Source: Arthrobacter sp. H16F315
GTDB lineage: Bacteria; Actinomycetota; Actinomycetes; Actinomycetales; Micrococcaceae
Assembly (NCBI RefSeq): GCF_024124825.1
Contig: NZ_JAMXSS010000002.1
Span: 1,302,001 to 1,366,000, forward strand
Reading direction: 5' to 3'
Length of the DNA: 64,000 nucleotides
Shown here: in pieces, positions 29,023 to 38,525 of the stretch
Position numbering within the stretch: the first letter of the stretch is position 1
Layout: each line of letters starts with the position of its first letter
Translations under genes and position numbers: made by a program
Notes under the pieces: generated by a model
Seen by the model: the letters and a program-made list of their open reading frames with translations, nothing else
Database searches by the model: none
What the model was told of the DNA's origin: nothing

Positions 29023-29910
29023 ATGACTAAGGACATCCAAGTCGCGTTCGGCGTCGACGTGGACGCCGTTGCCGGAATGCTCGGCTCCTACGGAGGCGAA
29101 GACTCCCCGTGTGATATCTCCCGCGGCCTGTTCAGCGGGGAAGTCGGCGGCCCGCGCCTCATCCGTCTTTTTGAGAAGTACGGACTTCCCGCCACATGGT
29201 TCGTACCCGGTCACTCGATCGAGACGTTCCCGGAGCTGACCCGGATGATCGTGGACGCAGGCCACGAAATCGGCGTGCACGGGTACTCGCACGAGAACCC
29301 CATCGCCATGACCCGCGAGCAGGAGACGGCCATCCTGGACCGGTCCATCGAACTCATCGAAAAGGTCTCCGGCCGCCGCCCCACAGGCTATGTCGCACCC
29401 TGGTGGGAATTCTCCGGGGTTACCAACGAGATCCTCCTGGAACGCGGGATCAAATACGACCACTCCCTGATGCACCGCGACTTTGAGCCCTATTACGTCA
29501 GGGTCGGCGACAGCTGGAAGAAGATCGACTACACCAAAGACGCCGAAACCTGGATGGAACCGCTGGTCCGGGGGCGCGAAACCGACCTCGTGGAGATCCC
29601 GGCCAACTGGTACCTCGATGACCTGCCTCCCATGATGTTCATCAAGGCATCGCCAAACTCGCACGGCTTCGTCAGCCCCCGGGACATCGAACAGATGTGG
29701 AAGGACCAGTTTGATTGGGTCTACCGCGAAATGGACCAGGCGGTCTTCACCATGACCATCCATCCGGACGTCTCCGGCCGGCCCCAGGTCCTGCTGATGC
29801 TCGAACGCCTTATCGAACACATCAACTCACACGAGGGCGTCAGCTGGCACACATTCGACCAGATCGCGGACTCCTTCCTCACTCGCAGCCCCCGAAAGGA
29901 AAACCAGTAA
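29023..29910 (+). CDS. Polysaccharide deacetylase-like (NodB/PuuE-type) hydrolase
   Basis: 295 residues without a signal peptide. The metal-binding Asp is in [10 protein letters not shown] and the His pair in [11 protein letters not shown]. The region [17 protein letters not shown] and a late [14 protein letters not shown] are typical of the cytoplasmic PuuE/allantoinase-like branch rather than the exported chitin deacetylases. It probably hydrolyses a C-N bond in a small molecule. The stop overlaps the next start as TAATG. Confidence 0.88.
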   Translation: MTKDIQVAFGVDVDAVAGMLGSYGGEDSPCDISRGLFSGEVGGPRLIRLFEKYGLPATWFVPGHSIETFPELTRMIVDAGHEIGVHGYSHENPIAMTREQETAILDRSIELIEKVSGRRPTGYVAPWWEFSGVTNEILLERGIKYDHSLMHRDFEPYYVRVGDSWKKIDYTKDAETWMEPLVRGRETDLVEIPANWYLDDLPPMMFIKASPNSHGFVSPRDIEQMWKDQFDWVYREMDQAVFTMTIHPDVSGRPQVLLMLERLIEHINSHEGVSWHTFDQIADSFLTRSPRKENQ

Positions 29911-31303
29911 TGACCATCCAGCAGCCCGCCGTCGATCTGACGCAACCCGCACCCGATGAGAAACGCCGTTTCCCGGTCTTCTCAAGCGCCACACCACCAC
30001 CGCCACCGTGCTTGCCCTGTTTGCGTGGACAATTGCCGTTTTCGATTACGGTCTTTTTGGCACCCTCCTGCCGGCCATGCAGGAGGAGTTCGGCTGGAGC
30101 GCGACCGAAGCATACGCCATCAACACCTGGATCGCGGTTGGCACCGCGATCGTTTGCTTCGGCATTGGACCTGTTATTGACCGGCTCGGCCGCCGCAAGG
30201 GCATGATGGTCACCATCGGCGGCACGGCCGTTGTCTCCGGTCTGACGGCCCTGATTCCGACCGGAATCCCGTTCCTGAGCAACGGACTGCTGGTGCTGGT
30301 CCGTTCCTTCGGCGGCCTCGGATTCTCGGAGCAGGCAGTCAACGCGACCTACATGAACGAGGTCTACCAGGTCACCGAAGTCGCCGATAAGCGCAAGCGC
30401 CCCGGATTCCACTACTCCTTCATCCAGGGCGGCTGGCCGCTGGGCTTCCTGCTCGCCAGTGCCCTCGCACTGGCCTTCCTGCCGACCCTCGGCTGGCGCG
30501 CCCTGTACCTCATGGCCACGGTTCCGGCGGCGATCATCGTGTGGGTTATTGCCAAAAAGCTCAAGGAGACACCACAGTTCGAACTGCACCACAAACTGAC
30601 CGAGCTCGAGAAGGGCGGACAGTCCGAGGAGGCCCACGCCCTGGCCCACGCCTACGGCGTCGAACACTCTTCGGCAGCTCCGCTGAAGCGAATCTGGGAA
30701 CCGCAGCTGCGCCGGAACACCATCGTCTTCTCGCTGGCCTGGATCTTCAACTTCTTCGGCATCACCATCTTCAGCGTCCTCGGCAGTTCCGTGCTGAAAA
30801 ACGCCAAAGGCGTGGAACTCTCGGATGCCTTCTGGATGTTGATCGTCATCAACCTGCTGGCGTACTTCGGCTACGTCTTCCACGGCTGGTTCGGGGACAA
30901 GATCGGCCGCAAGCGGACCATCATCGGCGGCTGGATCCTCTCCGGCATTTCCTTCACGATTATGCTCAGCCCCATCGCCACGAGCCCGGTCATGATCATC
31001 ATCACCTACGGCGCAGGTCTGTTCTTCCTGGTCGGCCCGTACGCTGCGATCCAGTACTTTATGGCTGAGTGCTACCCCGTCAGCTGCCGTGCCACGGGTA
31101 CCGCGTTCATCGGTGCGATGAGCCAGCCCGGCACCATCATCGGCGGCGCTATCTTCACCGCAATTGCCGCCGGAAGCGGCACCAGCACCGCGGCCGTCTG
31201 GGTCGGTGCGCTGGGAACACTGATCTCCGGTCTGCTGATGATCGCCGCGAAACCGCCGGCAGCTGCCCTGCTCGAGGACCACCCGCACGAGGTTGCCGCA
31301 TGA
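29910..31303 (+). CDS. MFS transporter (sugar/metabolite symporter type), frameshifted near the N-terminus
   Basis: The start ATG 29910 overlaps the deacetylase stop. The first 24 residues ([20 protein letters not shown]) are in one frame and the rest in another. One missing C near 29979-29982 restores VFLKRHTTTATVLALFAW and a 464-residue protein with about 12 helices. Motifs: IDRLGRRKGM after helix 2, GDKIGRKRTIIGG after helix 8. It is probably the importer for the operon's substrate. The next gene overlaps by ATGA. Confidence 0.85.
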
Positions 31304-32064
31304 CAGCGGGAAAGGTCGCGATAATCACCGGGGCGGCCAGCGGAATCGGACGCGCGCTAGCCGTCTACTACGCCGGACACGGGGTGCGGTCGGTTATCGG
31401 AACCTTTCCCGGCGACCCGCACGACCCGACGGAAACCCTCCGCCTGGTGCATGCGGCAGGGGGTGCGGGCGTCATCCACGAAGTGGATGTCCGCAGCACC
31501 CCCTCCGTCGATGCGTTCGCCGAACGCGCGGTCCAGGAGTATGGCCGGCTGGACTACGCGGTGGCCAACGCGGGAATCCTGCGCAACTCGCCCCTGGGCC
31601 AAATGACCGACGAACGCTGGGAGGACATGCTCGACGTCGACCTCACCGGGGTGCTGCGGACCCTCCGGGCAGGGTCCGCAAGAATGACCGAGGGCGGAGC
31701 AATGGTTGCGGTGTCCTCGATTGCCGGCGGAGTCTACGGGTGGGAGGAACATGCCCACTACGCTGCCGCCAAGGCCGGTGTGCTCGGGTTTATCCGCAGC
31801 GTGGCCGCCGAGCTGGGACCGCACGGCATCCGCGCCAACGCCGTCATCCCCGGGCTGATTGAGACGCCCCAGTCCCTGGACCCGGTGAATTCGCTGGGAC
31901 CCGAGGGCCTGCAGCGCGCCGGGCGGGAGATCCCCTGGGGCCGGGTCGGCCGGCCCGAGGAGGTTGCCAGCGTGATCGGCTTCCTGACCTCCGATGACTC
32001 TGTTTACGTTACCGGCCAGTCGCTGATCGTCGACGGCGGCCTCACCATCAAGATGCGTGCCTGA
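31300..32064 (+). CDS. SDR-family oxidoreductase 1
   Basis: 254 residues. Nucleotide-binding motif TGAASGIGRA, structural NAG in VANAGILRN, catalytic Ser in VSSIAGG and YxxxK as YAAAK, and a C-terminal TGQSLIVDGG. It is a complete classical short-chain dehydrogenase. ATG 31300 overlaps the transporter stop. It presumably oxidises or reduces a hydroxyl intermediate of the pathway. Confidence 0.93.
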   Translation: MTAGKVAIITGAASGIGRALAVYYAGHGVRSVIGTFPGDPHDPTETLRLVHAAGGAGVIHEVDVRSTPSVDAFAERAVQEYGRLDYAVANAGILRNSPLGQMTDERWEDMLDVDLTGVLRTLRAGSARMTEGGAMVAVSSIAGGVYGWEEHAHYAAAKAGVLGFIRSVAAELGPHGIRANAVIPGLIETPQSLDPVNSLGPEGLQRAGREIPWGRVGRPEEVASVIGFLTSDDSVYVTGQSLIVDGGLTIKMRA

Positions 32065-32083
32065 GAGGTATTGGAGGGAAAGC

Positions 32084-32805
32084 ATGAACAACACTGACAC
32101 CTCCCCTAGGGCGTCGGGCCGGGCTGTGGTGGTTACGGGCGGAGCCAGCGGCATCGGCAAGGCCATCGCCGAAGCCTTTGCCGCCAACGGAGACAGAGTG
32201 GCTGTCCTGGACCGGTCCGGCGCGGCGGGAACTGTCGCCGTCGACGTCTCAGATGAGGCAAGCGTAAAAGCCGCTTTTGCGGCAGCGCGCTCGCAGCTCG
32301 GCAGCATCGACATACTCGTCAACAGCGCGGGCCTGCTGACCGAATCACGGCTGGAAGACATGACCCTGGCCATGTGGAACGAAACGGTTTCCGTTGACCT
32401 GACCGGGGTCTTCCTCTGCTGCCGTGAAGTCGTGGGGAGATGCGGCAGCAGAAGTGGGGCCGCATCATCAACATCGCCTCCCAACTGGCCATCAAAGGCG
32501 GAACCGGACTCAGCCACTACAGTGCAGCCAAGGCTGGGGTGGTGGGGTTGACCAAGGCCCTGGCCCTGGAAACCGCCGGCGACAATGTGCTGGTCAACAG
32601 CATCGCCCCGGGGCCCATCGAAACGCCGTTGGTGGAAGGAATCTCAGAGGAGTGGAAAGCCGCCAAGCGTGCCGAACTCCCGTTGCTGCGCTTCGGGCTC
32701 CCGGCCGAGGTAGCTCCCACTGCGTTGCTTCTCGCGAGCGATCCGGGCGGCAACCTGTATGTCGGCCAGACGTTGGGACCAAATTCCGGCGACGTTATGC
32801 CCTAG
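32084..32805 (+). CDS. SDR-family oxidoreductase 2, frameshifted
   Basis: Start ATG 32084 behind GGAGGG. The first half (TGGASGIGKA, LVNSAGLLTE) ends out of frame at a run of four G (32434-32437). One more G restores REVVGEMRQQKWGRI and the active-site segment INIASQLAIKGG with YSAAK. The restored protein has 240 residues, normal for the family. Two consecutive SDRs in one operon suggest sequential or epimerising oxidoreduction of one substrate. Confidence 0.87.
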
Positions 32806-32819
32806 AAAGGGAAGATTAC

Positions 32820-33209
32820 ATGTGTGGTGCATGCGGACAAACTGTCGTAGCTGACCCCGTGCTGGGCCCGGAGAGAACGATCCGGCAACACCTGATCGTC
32901 GCCCAAACGGTCAACGAAGCCTGCCGGTCCTGGGCCGGGGCCTCCAAGGTGGCTGCCACCAGCGGGGGTTGGCTGGTGTCGGGGCCGACAGGTGCCATCG
33001 AAACCGTCTCGACTGTGGAAATGCTCTGGACCGCTGTCCTGCGGGGCACCACCGGTGCAAGGTCCCTGGAGCTGCCTGAAATCTCAACCGGTCTCCCGGG
33101 ACGGGATGCGGCGGATATTTCCGAACGCGTCCTGGCCCTCGGGCACCGACTATCGCAGGAACGTGCCAGTGCGTCGGTCAACGGGGCCGGCCCGGGTTCA
33201 GTGCCCTAG
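32820..33209 (+). CDS. Small CxxC protein of unknown function
   Basis: 129 residues, start ATG 32820 with AAAGGGAAG upstream and 14 bases after SDR 2. The N-terminus is MCGACGQTVVADPVLGPERT, with a CxxC that could bind zinc or iron-sulfur, or act as a redox pair. The rest looks globular (ASKVAATSGGWLVSGPTG) with a polar tail. I do not recognise a family. It is last in the LacI-controlled operon by position. Confidence 0.75.
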   Translation: MCGACGQTVVADPVLGPERTIRQHLIVAQTVNEACRSWAGASKVAATSGGWLVSGPTGAIETVSTVEMLWTAVLRGTTGARSLELPEISTGLPGRDAADISERVLALGHRLSQERASASVNGAGPGSVP

Positions 33210-33526
33210 GTGTTCTGGGCCGGGAGTTGCCGGTCTGCCTGGACTCAAGCGGGGGGAGCGGAAATCCTGGGTATCCCGGACCTTGGAGGATGAAGTTCAC
33301 GGCTGCCCGGGAGACCGGCTGCCCGGCCCCGACGCAGTCGACCCTGACTGAATGGTTCCGTAATTGCAGCGCCCGCTGGGACGTCTTGGGCCAGCAGTCG
33401 GGCCACCGAGGCGGGCCAACCGGCGAGTACCTCGTCCTCTTTCGAGCTCCAGGAAGCGGCCTAAGGGATGAGAGCAACTGACGACGGCGGGAGGTTGGGG
33501 CCTCCCGCCGTCGTCCGTTGGTGCTG
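33210..33526. other. Intergenic region with no clear gene
   Basis: Short frames exist on both strands but lack start signals and convincing composition. The only structure seen is the hairpin at 33480-33515. Confidence 0.6.
33480..33515. terminator. Strong hairpin, probable terminator
   Basis: A perfect 15-bp stem (GACGACGGCGGGAGG and its complement) closes a 6-base loop. There is no clear U tract. It lies between the catabolic operon and a converging small gene, so it could stop transcription from both sides. Confidence 0.65.
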
Positions 33527-33730
33527 CTACAGATTGACCGTTTCGGTGTTGGCTGCGCCGTGGTTCAGGCTGAGCGTAAAGGTGTTGGGCCCGCTGGCGT
33601 GCACCGCGATGCTGCTTTTGGGCGTGTTGTGGCGGACCGAGAGATCGTGCACCAGGGCGTCCAGTTCGCTGTGCATGTTGGAGCGGTCCCAGAGCTTGTG
33701 GGTGACAGAGTTGGCAGTTTCAAACGTCAT
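33527..33730 (-). CDS. Small hypothetical protein (67 aa)
   Basis: 67 residues beginning MTFETANSVTHKLWDRSNMH. GGAAG lies 9 bases before the ATG. The composition (few Arg, mixed hydrophobic and polar residues, ending NHGAANTETVNL) is that of a real soluble protein rather than a GC-rich shadow frame. A hairpin follows its stop by 11 bases. No family recognised. Confidence 0.6.
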   Translation of the reverse strand: MTFETANSVTHKLWDRSNMHSELDALVHDLSVRHNTPKSSIAVHASGPNTFTLSLNHGAANTETVNL

Positions 33731-34166
33731 TGTTCAGTGCTTCCATTCATGTTCCGGATGTCCGGCTGCCGCAACGTTGCGGAGCCGCCGTGCGGCCACA
33801 CCAGGAACGCCGGAGACCGTCGGGCGGCTCTGCGAGCTCACCGGTTTGGCTTCATTGCGTCCACCAGGATGGGTAAAACCGTCGCCCCTGATTTACTTCG
33901 GCGCCGGAGTCGGCGCGGTCAGCGGGCTGGCCCGGCGGGACGTTGGAGGTCCCTGCCGTGCCCTTTTATGATGCACAGTGCCGGGCTGGAGTCTCAAGCC
34001 GGATGGCCAATATTGCAGGGTGAGACTGATCACAGTGCGATCCGGCAGGGGCCGGGCAATCATCGGGGTAAACGTGAAGCGATCAAGATTCAGCGGTGCC
34101 CTGATTATGCCCCTTCCGGCGAGTCGGCTGGGCGACGCAGGTCATCGAGTGTCGGTGGCGGCCGGC
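33731..34166. other. Intergenic region with no clear gene
   Basis: About 430 bases without a convincing coding frame or obvious structured RNA. Open frames present are Arg/Gly-rich and lack ribosome binding sites. Confidence 0.5.
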
Positions 34167-35081
34167 TTAGGGGCGGCGCAGGTCATCGAGCAGGGCTTGC
34201 ACGTACTCCGGACGCTCGATGTTGGCGAAGTGGCCGCAGTCCGGGACCGTGGCAGGCTGGATATGCGGGATAACGGCGGCCAGCCGGATCAGGTCCGATG
34301 CCGGCGTAAAGACATCCCGGTCGCCCCGGAGGGCCAGCACCGGGCAACTGATGCCGCGCCACTGGGAAAAATCGTAGCGGGCCGCGGCCCGGGCAGCCGC
34401 CAGGAAGCTGGCCGGTCGGGCGTCCAGGCCCAATCCGCGAATGACCTGCGGGGAGATGGCTGCGGGGTCTGCGAAGAAGGGTGCCAACAGCGGCCGCATG
34501 ACCGGTGTGGTGCCGACGGCGCGGATCAGCGCGGATCCGGCCGGGCCGAGGGCCGCCATGGCCCGCATCACCGTCAGCATGCCAACAAAAGCCGGGAACC
34601 GGAACAGGGACCGCAGTGGCCGCCGGGCCGCGCCGGCCACACCGAAGGTGGTGGCCGAGATGGTGGCAACGCTGGCTGTCCGCTCCGGCGACGTGGCGGC
34701 AACGTGCAAGGCCAGGAAGCCTCCCATCGAGTGTCCCACCAGGTTCCACCGCTGGTAGCCGAGCGAGTCCAGAACCTCGGTGACGGCGCGTGCCATCGCC
34801 TCGATGCTGAATCGCTCCGGCCGGCAGCCGCTCGTGGAATCTCCCCAGCCCGGCAAATCAATGAGCACCCGGTCATGGGCCGGCGCCCGGGAAAGCAGCG
34901 GTAGGAACGTCGTCCATGATCCCGCGGCCCCGTGGAGGTAGACATCCGGGGTGCCGGTTGCCGGGCGCGGACCATCGGTGCCGTGCTGGACCCTTACCGT
35001 GCAGGGGCCCAGCTCGGTCCGAAGGATGCTCCGCCGCAGCGTCGCGGCCCCCGAGGGAGCGGTTTCCTGCTGAACACTCAT
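34167..35081 (-). CDS. Alpha/beta hydrolase
   Basis: 304 residues from ATG 35081, with AGAAGG upstream. Oxyanion motif VYLHGAAGSWTTFLPLL, nucleophile elbow VGHSMGG, acid in LRGDRDVFTP and catalytic His in VPDCGHFANIERPE. It is a complete serine hydrolase of esterase or lipase type; substrate unknown. It is followed (in genome order) by a MOSC-domain gene in the same orientation, 88 bases away. Confidence 0.9.
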   Translation of the reverse strand: MSVQQETAPSGAATLRRSILRTELGPCTVRVQHGTDGPRPATGTPDVYLHGAAGSWTTFLPLLSRAPAHDRVLIDLPGWGDSTSGCRPERFSIEAMARAVTEVLDSLGYQRWNLVGHSMGGFLALHVAATSPERTASVATISATTFGVAGAARRPLRSLFRFPAFVGMLTVMRAMAALGPAGSALIRAVGTTPVMRPLLAPFFADPAAISPQVIRGLGLDARPASFLAAARAAARYDFSQWRGISCPVLALRGDRDVFTPASDLIRLAAVIPHIQPATVPDCGHFANIERPEYVQALLDDLRRP

Positions 35082-35169
35082 TGTCACCTTCTGTTTGTGG
35101 TTTCAGAAAGTGATTCGTAGCCGCAGGGGTCCCGGACCGGCGTCACGGCTGCGCCGGCCGCCACCCCGG

Positions 35170-35742
35170 CTAGGGCAGCCGCGACGGTCGGAGCGCACTC
35201 GGGGTGCCCGCCTTCCCGGGATCCAGGGGCACGGGGCTGATCAGCACGGCGGGTCCGCGGTGCAGCAGGCCGTCCGAAAGAGGCTGGCATCTCACCCCGC
35301 CGCGCCCGCGCATCGCCGCGTGGGCACCCGGCGCGAGCATCTGGTCCATCCAGGCGCAGGGGTGGGCAGGCCGCCCGGCCCGGAGCCGCACCAGGTGCCC
35401 GCGCGATTCGATGGCGAATTCCCCGCCCAGCAGCGGAGCCAGTTCGGCGCCGCGGAGGACCACATTGCGCCGGGTCAGGAGCGGGTCAAAGGCGCCGGTG
35501 CCCAGCTCCGTGGCCATCGCTTCGAGAGCCTCGACCGCCATAAGGGTGACCGCGGCATCCATATGCGCGGCCTTGCCAAAGAACCGGTCGCCGACAATTC
35601 CCTTGCCGGTCACCAGCTCGGCACGGTCCGCATCGGTCGTCGGGACGTCCGCTGCGCCCTCGCGGGCCCGGCCGAAGTAGGCGTGCGCGGGGGACACGAG
35701 GAGGTGGAGGACCTCGACGTCGTACCTGTAACTTTCCATCAT
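35170..35742 (-). CDS. MOSC domain protein
   Basis: 190 residues. GIVGDRFFGKAAHMD and AVTLMAVEALEAM are MOSC-like, followed by LLTRRNVVLRGAELAPLLG and a conserved Cys in GRPAHPCAWMDQM. MOSC domains bind the molybdenum cofactor or transfer sulfur to it. The stand-alone form may detoxify N-hydroxylated bases. The start could be the second Met (35739). Confidence 0.88.
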   Translation of the reverse strand: MMESYRYDVEVLHLLVSPAHAYFGRAREGAADVPTTDADRAELVTGKGIVGDRFFGKAAHMDAAVTLMAVEALEAMATELGTGAFDPLLTRRNVVLRGAELAPLLGGEFAIESRGHLVRLRAGRPAHPCAWMDQMLAPGAHAAMRGRGGVRCQPLSDGLLHRGPAVLISPVPLDPGKAGTPSALRPSRLP

Positions 35743-35847
35743 GGACTCAAACTATCCTCCCGGGCAGCGGCAGGGCCCCAGTGCCGGCGGCCGGGTCGGC
35801 TGCCGCTTTGCGCGGACCATCATTGATTGTGGGACGCGGTGTCGCGT

Positions 35848-36192
35848 TCACGGCAGCGGCAGGAACAGCACTGTGTAGATTCCCAGGACGGAGAGGACCA
35901 CAACGCTGCCGGCGATGGCCGCCGCGCCCCTGAAATTCGCTACCATCACGGCTCCTGCGATGCCGCTGGCGTGGTGGTGGTAGCGCCGACGCTGCGTTAT
36001 GGCGATGCCCAGGGCGACCATCAGGGACGCTCCCACAAGCGTGCCGGCAAACCAGCCATGGTGCGGCACCCAGCGCAGGAAGATGCACGCCGCCGTAATC
36101 AGCGTGAAGGAGGTCCGCCGCCAGGCAAGGTCCGTACGCTCGGGCTGGAGCCCCGGATCGTTATGCACCGCGGCGGGCCTGGATGTCGCCAT
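35848..36192 (-). CDS. DUF202 membrane protein
   Basis: 114 residues with the DUF202 motif LQPERTDLAWRRTSFTLIT and three hydrophobic helices. The start ATG 36192 is two bases after the upstream gene's TAA, so translation is likely coupled. A longer frame to 36474 is antisense-like and rejected. Function unknown. Confidence 0.88.
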   Translation of the reverse strand: MATSRPAAVHNDPGLQPERTDLAWRRTSFTLITAACIFLRWVPHHGWFAGTLVGASLMVALGIAITQRRRYHHHASGIAGAVMVANFRGAAAIAGSVVVLSVLGIYTVLFLPLP

Positions 36193-36194
36193 GG

Positions 36195-36677
36195 TTAGGC
36201 CGGCCGAACGATCACAAAGACGATCAGCACGGCAGCGACGATGGCGCCGCCGACCGCCAGGAGCGGGGTGAGCAGCGGCGCCGGGAGCGGTTCCTGCCGG
36301 CGCATGGCACGTTCCACGTTGAGCCAGCGGAAGAAGGAGCCGCCGCCGGTCAACAGTCCCAGCAGGAGCAGGAGCACGGCCACGGACTTTCGGAGTTCCG
36401 GTCCGAACAGCGCCGACGTGAACGCTTCGACGGCGATGCCGCCGGCTACCAGCGCCAGCGACGTGCGGATCCAAGCCAGGAACGTGCGCTCGTTAGCCAG
36501 CGTGAAACGGGGGTCCGGGTCGGTCCCTCCGCCCAGGGCCCGGGCCAGCAGCCCGCGCCGGCTGCGGTCCGTGCCCGAACCAGCCCCGGCGGCCTCAGCG
36601 CCGGTCGCGGCTGGGGCGGCGCCGGGAGCCTTGCCGGTGATGGGAGACGGGCTGGGTGCCTCTTCGTGTGCGGTCAT
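36195..36677 (-). CDS. YidH/DUF202 membrane protein
   Basis: 160 residues. The first 50 are low-complexity and Ala/Pro-rich. Then comes the DUF202 motif RFTLANERTFLAWIRTSLALVAGGIA and three membrane helices. It is paired with a second DUF202 gene, a common two-gene arrangement. Function unknown. Confidence 0.9.
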   Translation of the reverse strand: MTAHEEAPSPSPITGKAPGAAPAATGAEAAGAGSGTDRSRRGLLARALGGGTDPDPRFTLANERTFLAWIRTSLALVAGGIAVEAFTSALFGPELRKSVAVLLLLLGLLTGGGSFFRWLNVERAMRRQEPLPAPLLTPLLAVGGAIVAAVLIVFVIVRPA

Positions 36678-36806
36678 AGTGCCCTCAGGATGTCACCCGG
36701 ACGGAAAAAGTCCCACTCGGCCGCTCCTGCGGACCCGAAAGGTGGTCGGCGGGAGATGCCGGACCGAGATTTCCCGGAGGACGGCGGTTAACGGCAAGAT
36801 GTGAGC

Positions 36807-38495
36807 ATGGAGCACACTGACCAGCAGCCCTGGGTGAAGAACTACCAGCCGGGTGTCCCTGCGGAGATTGAATTGCCCACCGAGTCCCTCTCCGCGATGC
36901 TGGAGCGGTCCGTGGCTGAGGCAGGGACAGCACCCGCGATGGAGTTTTTCGGCCGCCGCACCAGCTACACCGAACTCGGTGAACAGGTCGACCGGGCCGC
37001 CGAGGGGCTGCGGCGGCTTGGCGTCCGCGCCGGCGACCGGGTAGCCCTGATCCTGCCGAACTGCCCGCAGCACGTGGTCGCGTTCTACGCGGTGCTGCGC
37101 CTCGGGGCCGTCGTCGTCGAGCACAACCCGCTGTACACCTCGCGGGAACTCCGGCACCAGTTTGAAGACCACCAGGCGCGCGTTGTGATCACCTGGGACA
37201 AAGCCGCGGCGGCCATCCGTGACTTCCCGTCCGACATCGAGATCGACCACGTCGTCTCCGTCAACATCCTCGCGGCGTTCCCCGCCGTCAAGCGCTTTGC
37301 CCTGCACCTGCCCGTGAAAAAGCTGCGCGAGTCCCGCGACGCGCTGACCGCACCGGCGCCGGGAACGACGCCGTGGAAGGATCTCCTGAGCCACGGCAGG
37401 CTGGATCCGGGACACCCCCGCCCCGCTGTGGATGACCTCGCCGCGATCCAGTACACCTCGGGAACCACCGGCCGCCCAAAAGGCGCGATGCTGACCCACT
37501 TCAACCTCTACTCCAACGCCTTGCAGGGCGAAGCGTGGATGCATGGGGCGCAGTACCGCAAGGAAGTGTTCTACGCGATCCTGCCCATGTTCCACGCCTT
37601 TGGCATGACGCTCTACCTGACCTACGGGATCCGCAAGCAAGGCCTGCTGGTGCTGTTCCCCAAATTCGAGCCGGAGCTGGTCCTGGCTGCGATGAAGAAG
37701 TCACCTGCGACGGTCTACTGTGCGGTGCCGCCGATCTACGAGCGCACAGCGATGGCCGCTAAGGAGAAGGGCATCTCGCTCCGGTCCTGCAAATACTGCA
37801 TCTCCGGTGCCATGAACCTGCCTGACCATGTGGTGGAACTGTGGGAGTCGGTCTCCGGCGGGCTGCTGGTTGAAGGCTACGGCATGACCGAGTCCTCACC
37901 GGTCGCGCTGGGCAACCCCTTCCACCCCACACGCCGCAACGGCACGATTGGCGTGCCGTTCCCATCGACCCTGATGAAGGTCGTCAGCCTGGATGATCCT
38001 GCCGTGGAAGTAACGCCGGGCCAGCCGGGGGAGCTGATGCTGAAAGGCCCGCAGGTGTTCCAGGGCTACTGGAACAACCCGGAAGAAACAGCGAAAACAC
38101 TCACCGCCGATGGGTGGCTGCGAACCGGCGACGTCGTGACCGTGGACGAGGACGGTTTCACCACAGTCGTTGACCGGGCCAAGGAGCTCATCATCACTGG
38201 CGGATTCAACGTCTCGCCCACCGAAGCCGAGGCAGTGCTGCGCCTTCATCCGGACGTCAAGGACGCCGCCGTCGTTGGGAAGCCGCTCGAGCGGGGAGGC
38301 GAGATGGTGGTCGCCGCCGTCGAACTGGAGCCGGGGGCCACGCTCGACGAGGACGCCCTCCGCGGGCACTGCCGTGAGCACCTGGCGAGCTACAAGGTGC
38401 CCAAACGGATCGTTGCCATCCCGGACATGCCGCGGTCGATGCTCGGAAAGATCCTGCGCAAGCAGGTGCGGGAAGAGGTCTTGCCGATGCTCTGA
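36807..38495 (+). CDS. Long-chain fatty-acid-CoA ligase (AMP-binding enzyme)
   Basis: 562 residues from ATG 36807 (GTG 36801 also possible). AMP-binding signature YTSGTTGRPKGA, then YGMTESSPVALGNP, DGWLRTGDVV and RAKELIITGGFNVSP. The C-terminal catalytic Lys is in RSMLGKILRKQVRE. It activates a fatty acid with ATP to acyl-AMP and then acyl-CoA. The ETF operon 28 kb away could take electrons from the resulting beta-oxidation, but no other beta-oxidation genes are near. Confidence 0.93.
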   Translation: MEHTDQQPWVKNYQPGVPAEIELPTESLSAMLERSVAEAGTAPAMEFFGRRTSYTELGEQVDRAAEGLRRLGVRAGDRVALILPNCPQHVVAFYAVLRLGAVVVEHNPLYTSRELRHQFEDHQARVVITWDKAAAAIRDFPSDIEIDHVVSVNILAAFPAVKRFALHLPVKKLRESRDALTAPAPGTTPWKDLLSHGRLDPGHPRPAVDDLAAIQYTSGTTGRPKGAMLTHFNLYSNALQGEAWMHGAQYRKEVFYAILPMFHAFGMTLYLTYGIRKQGLLVLFPKFEPELVLAAMKKSPATVYCAVPPIYERTAMAAKEKGISLRSCKYCISGAMNLPDHVVELWESVSGGLLVEGYGMTESSPVALGNPFHPTRRNGTIGVPFPSTLMKVVSLDDPAVEVTPGQPGELMLKGPQVFQGYWNNPEETAKTLTADGWLRTGDVVTVDEDGFTTVVDRAKELIITGGFNVSPTEAEAVLRLHPDVKDAAVVGKPLERGGEMVVAAVELEPGATLDEDALRGHCREHLASYKVPKRIVAIPDMPRSMLGKILRKQVREEVLPML

Positions 38496-38525
38496 CCTGC
38501 CCCCGCATCGAGGGCTTCCGCTGTC

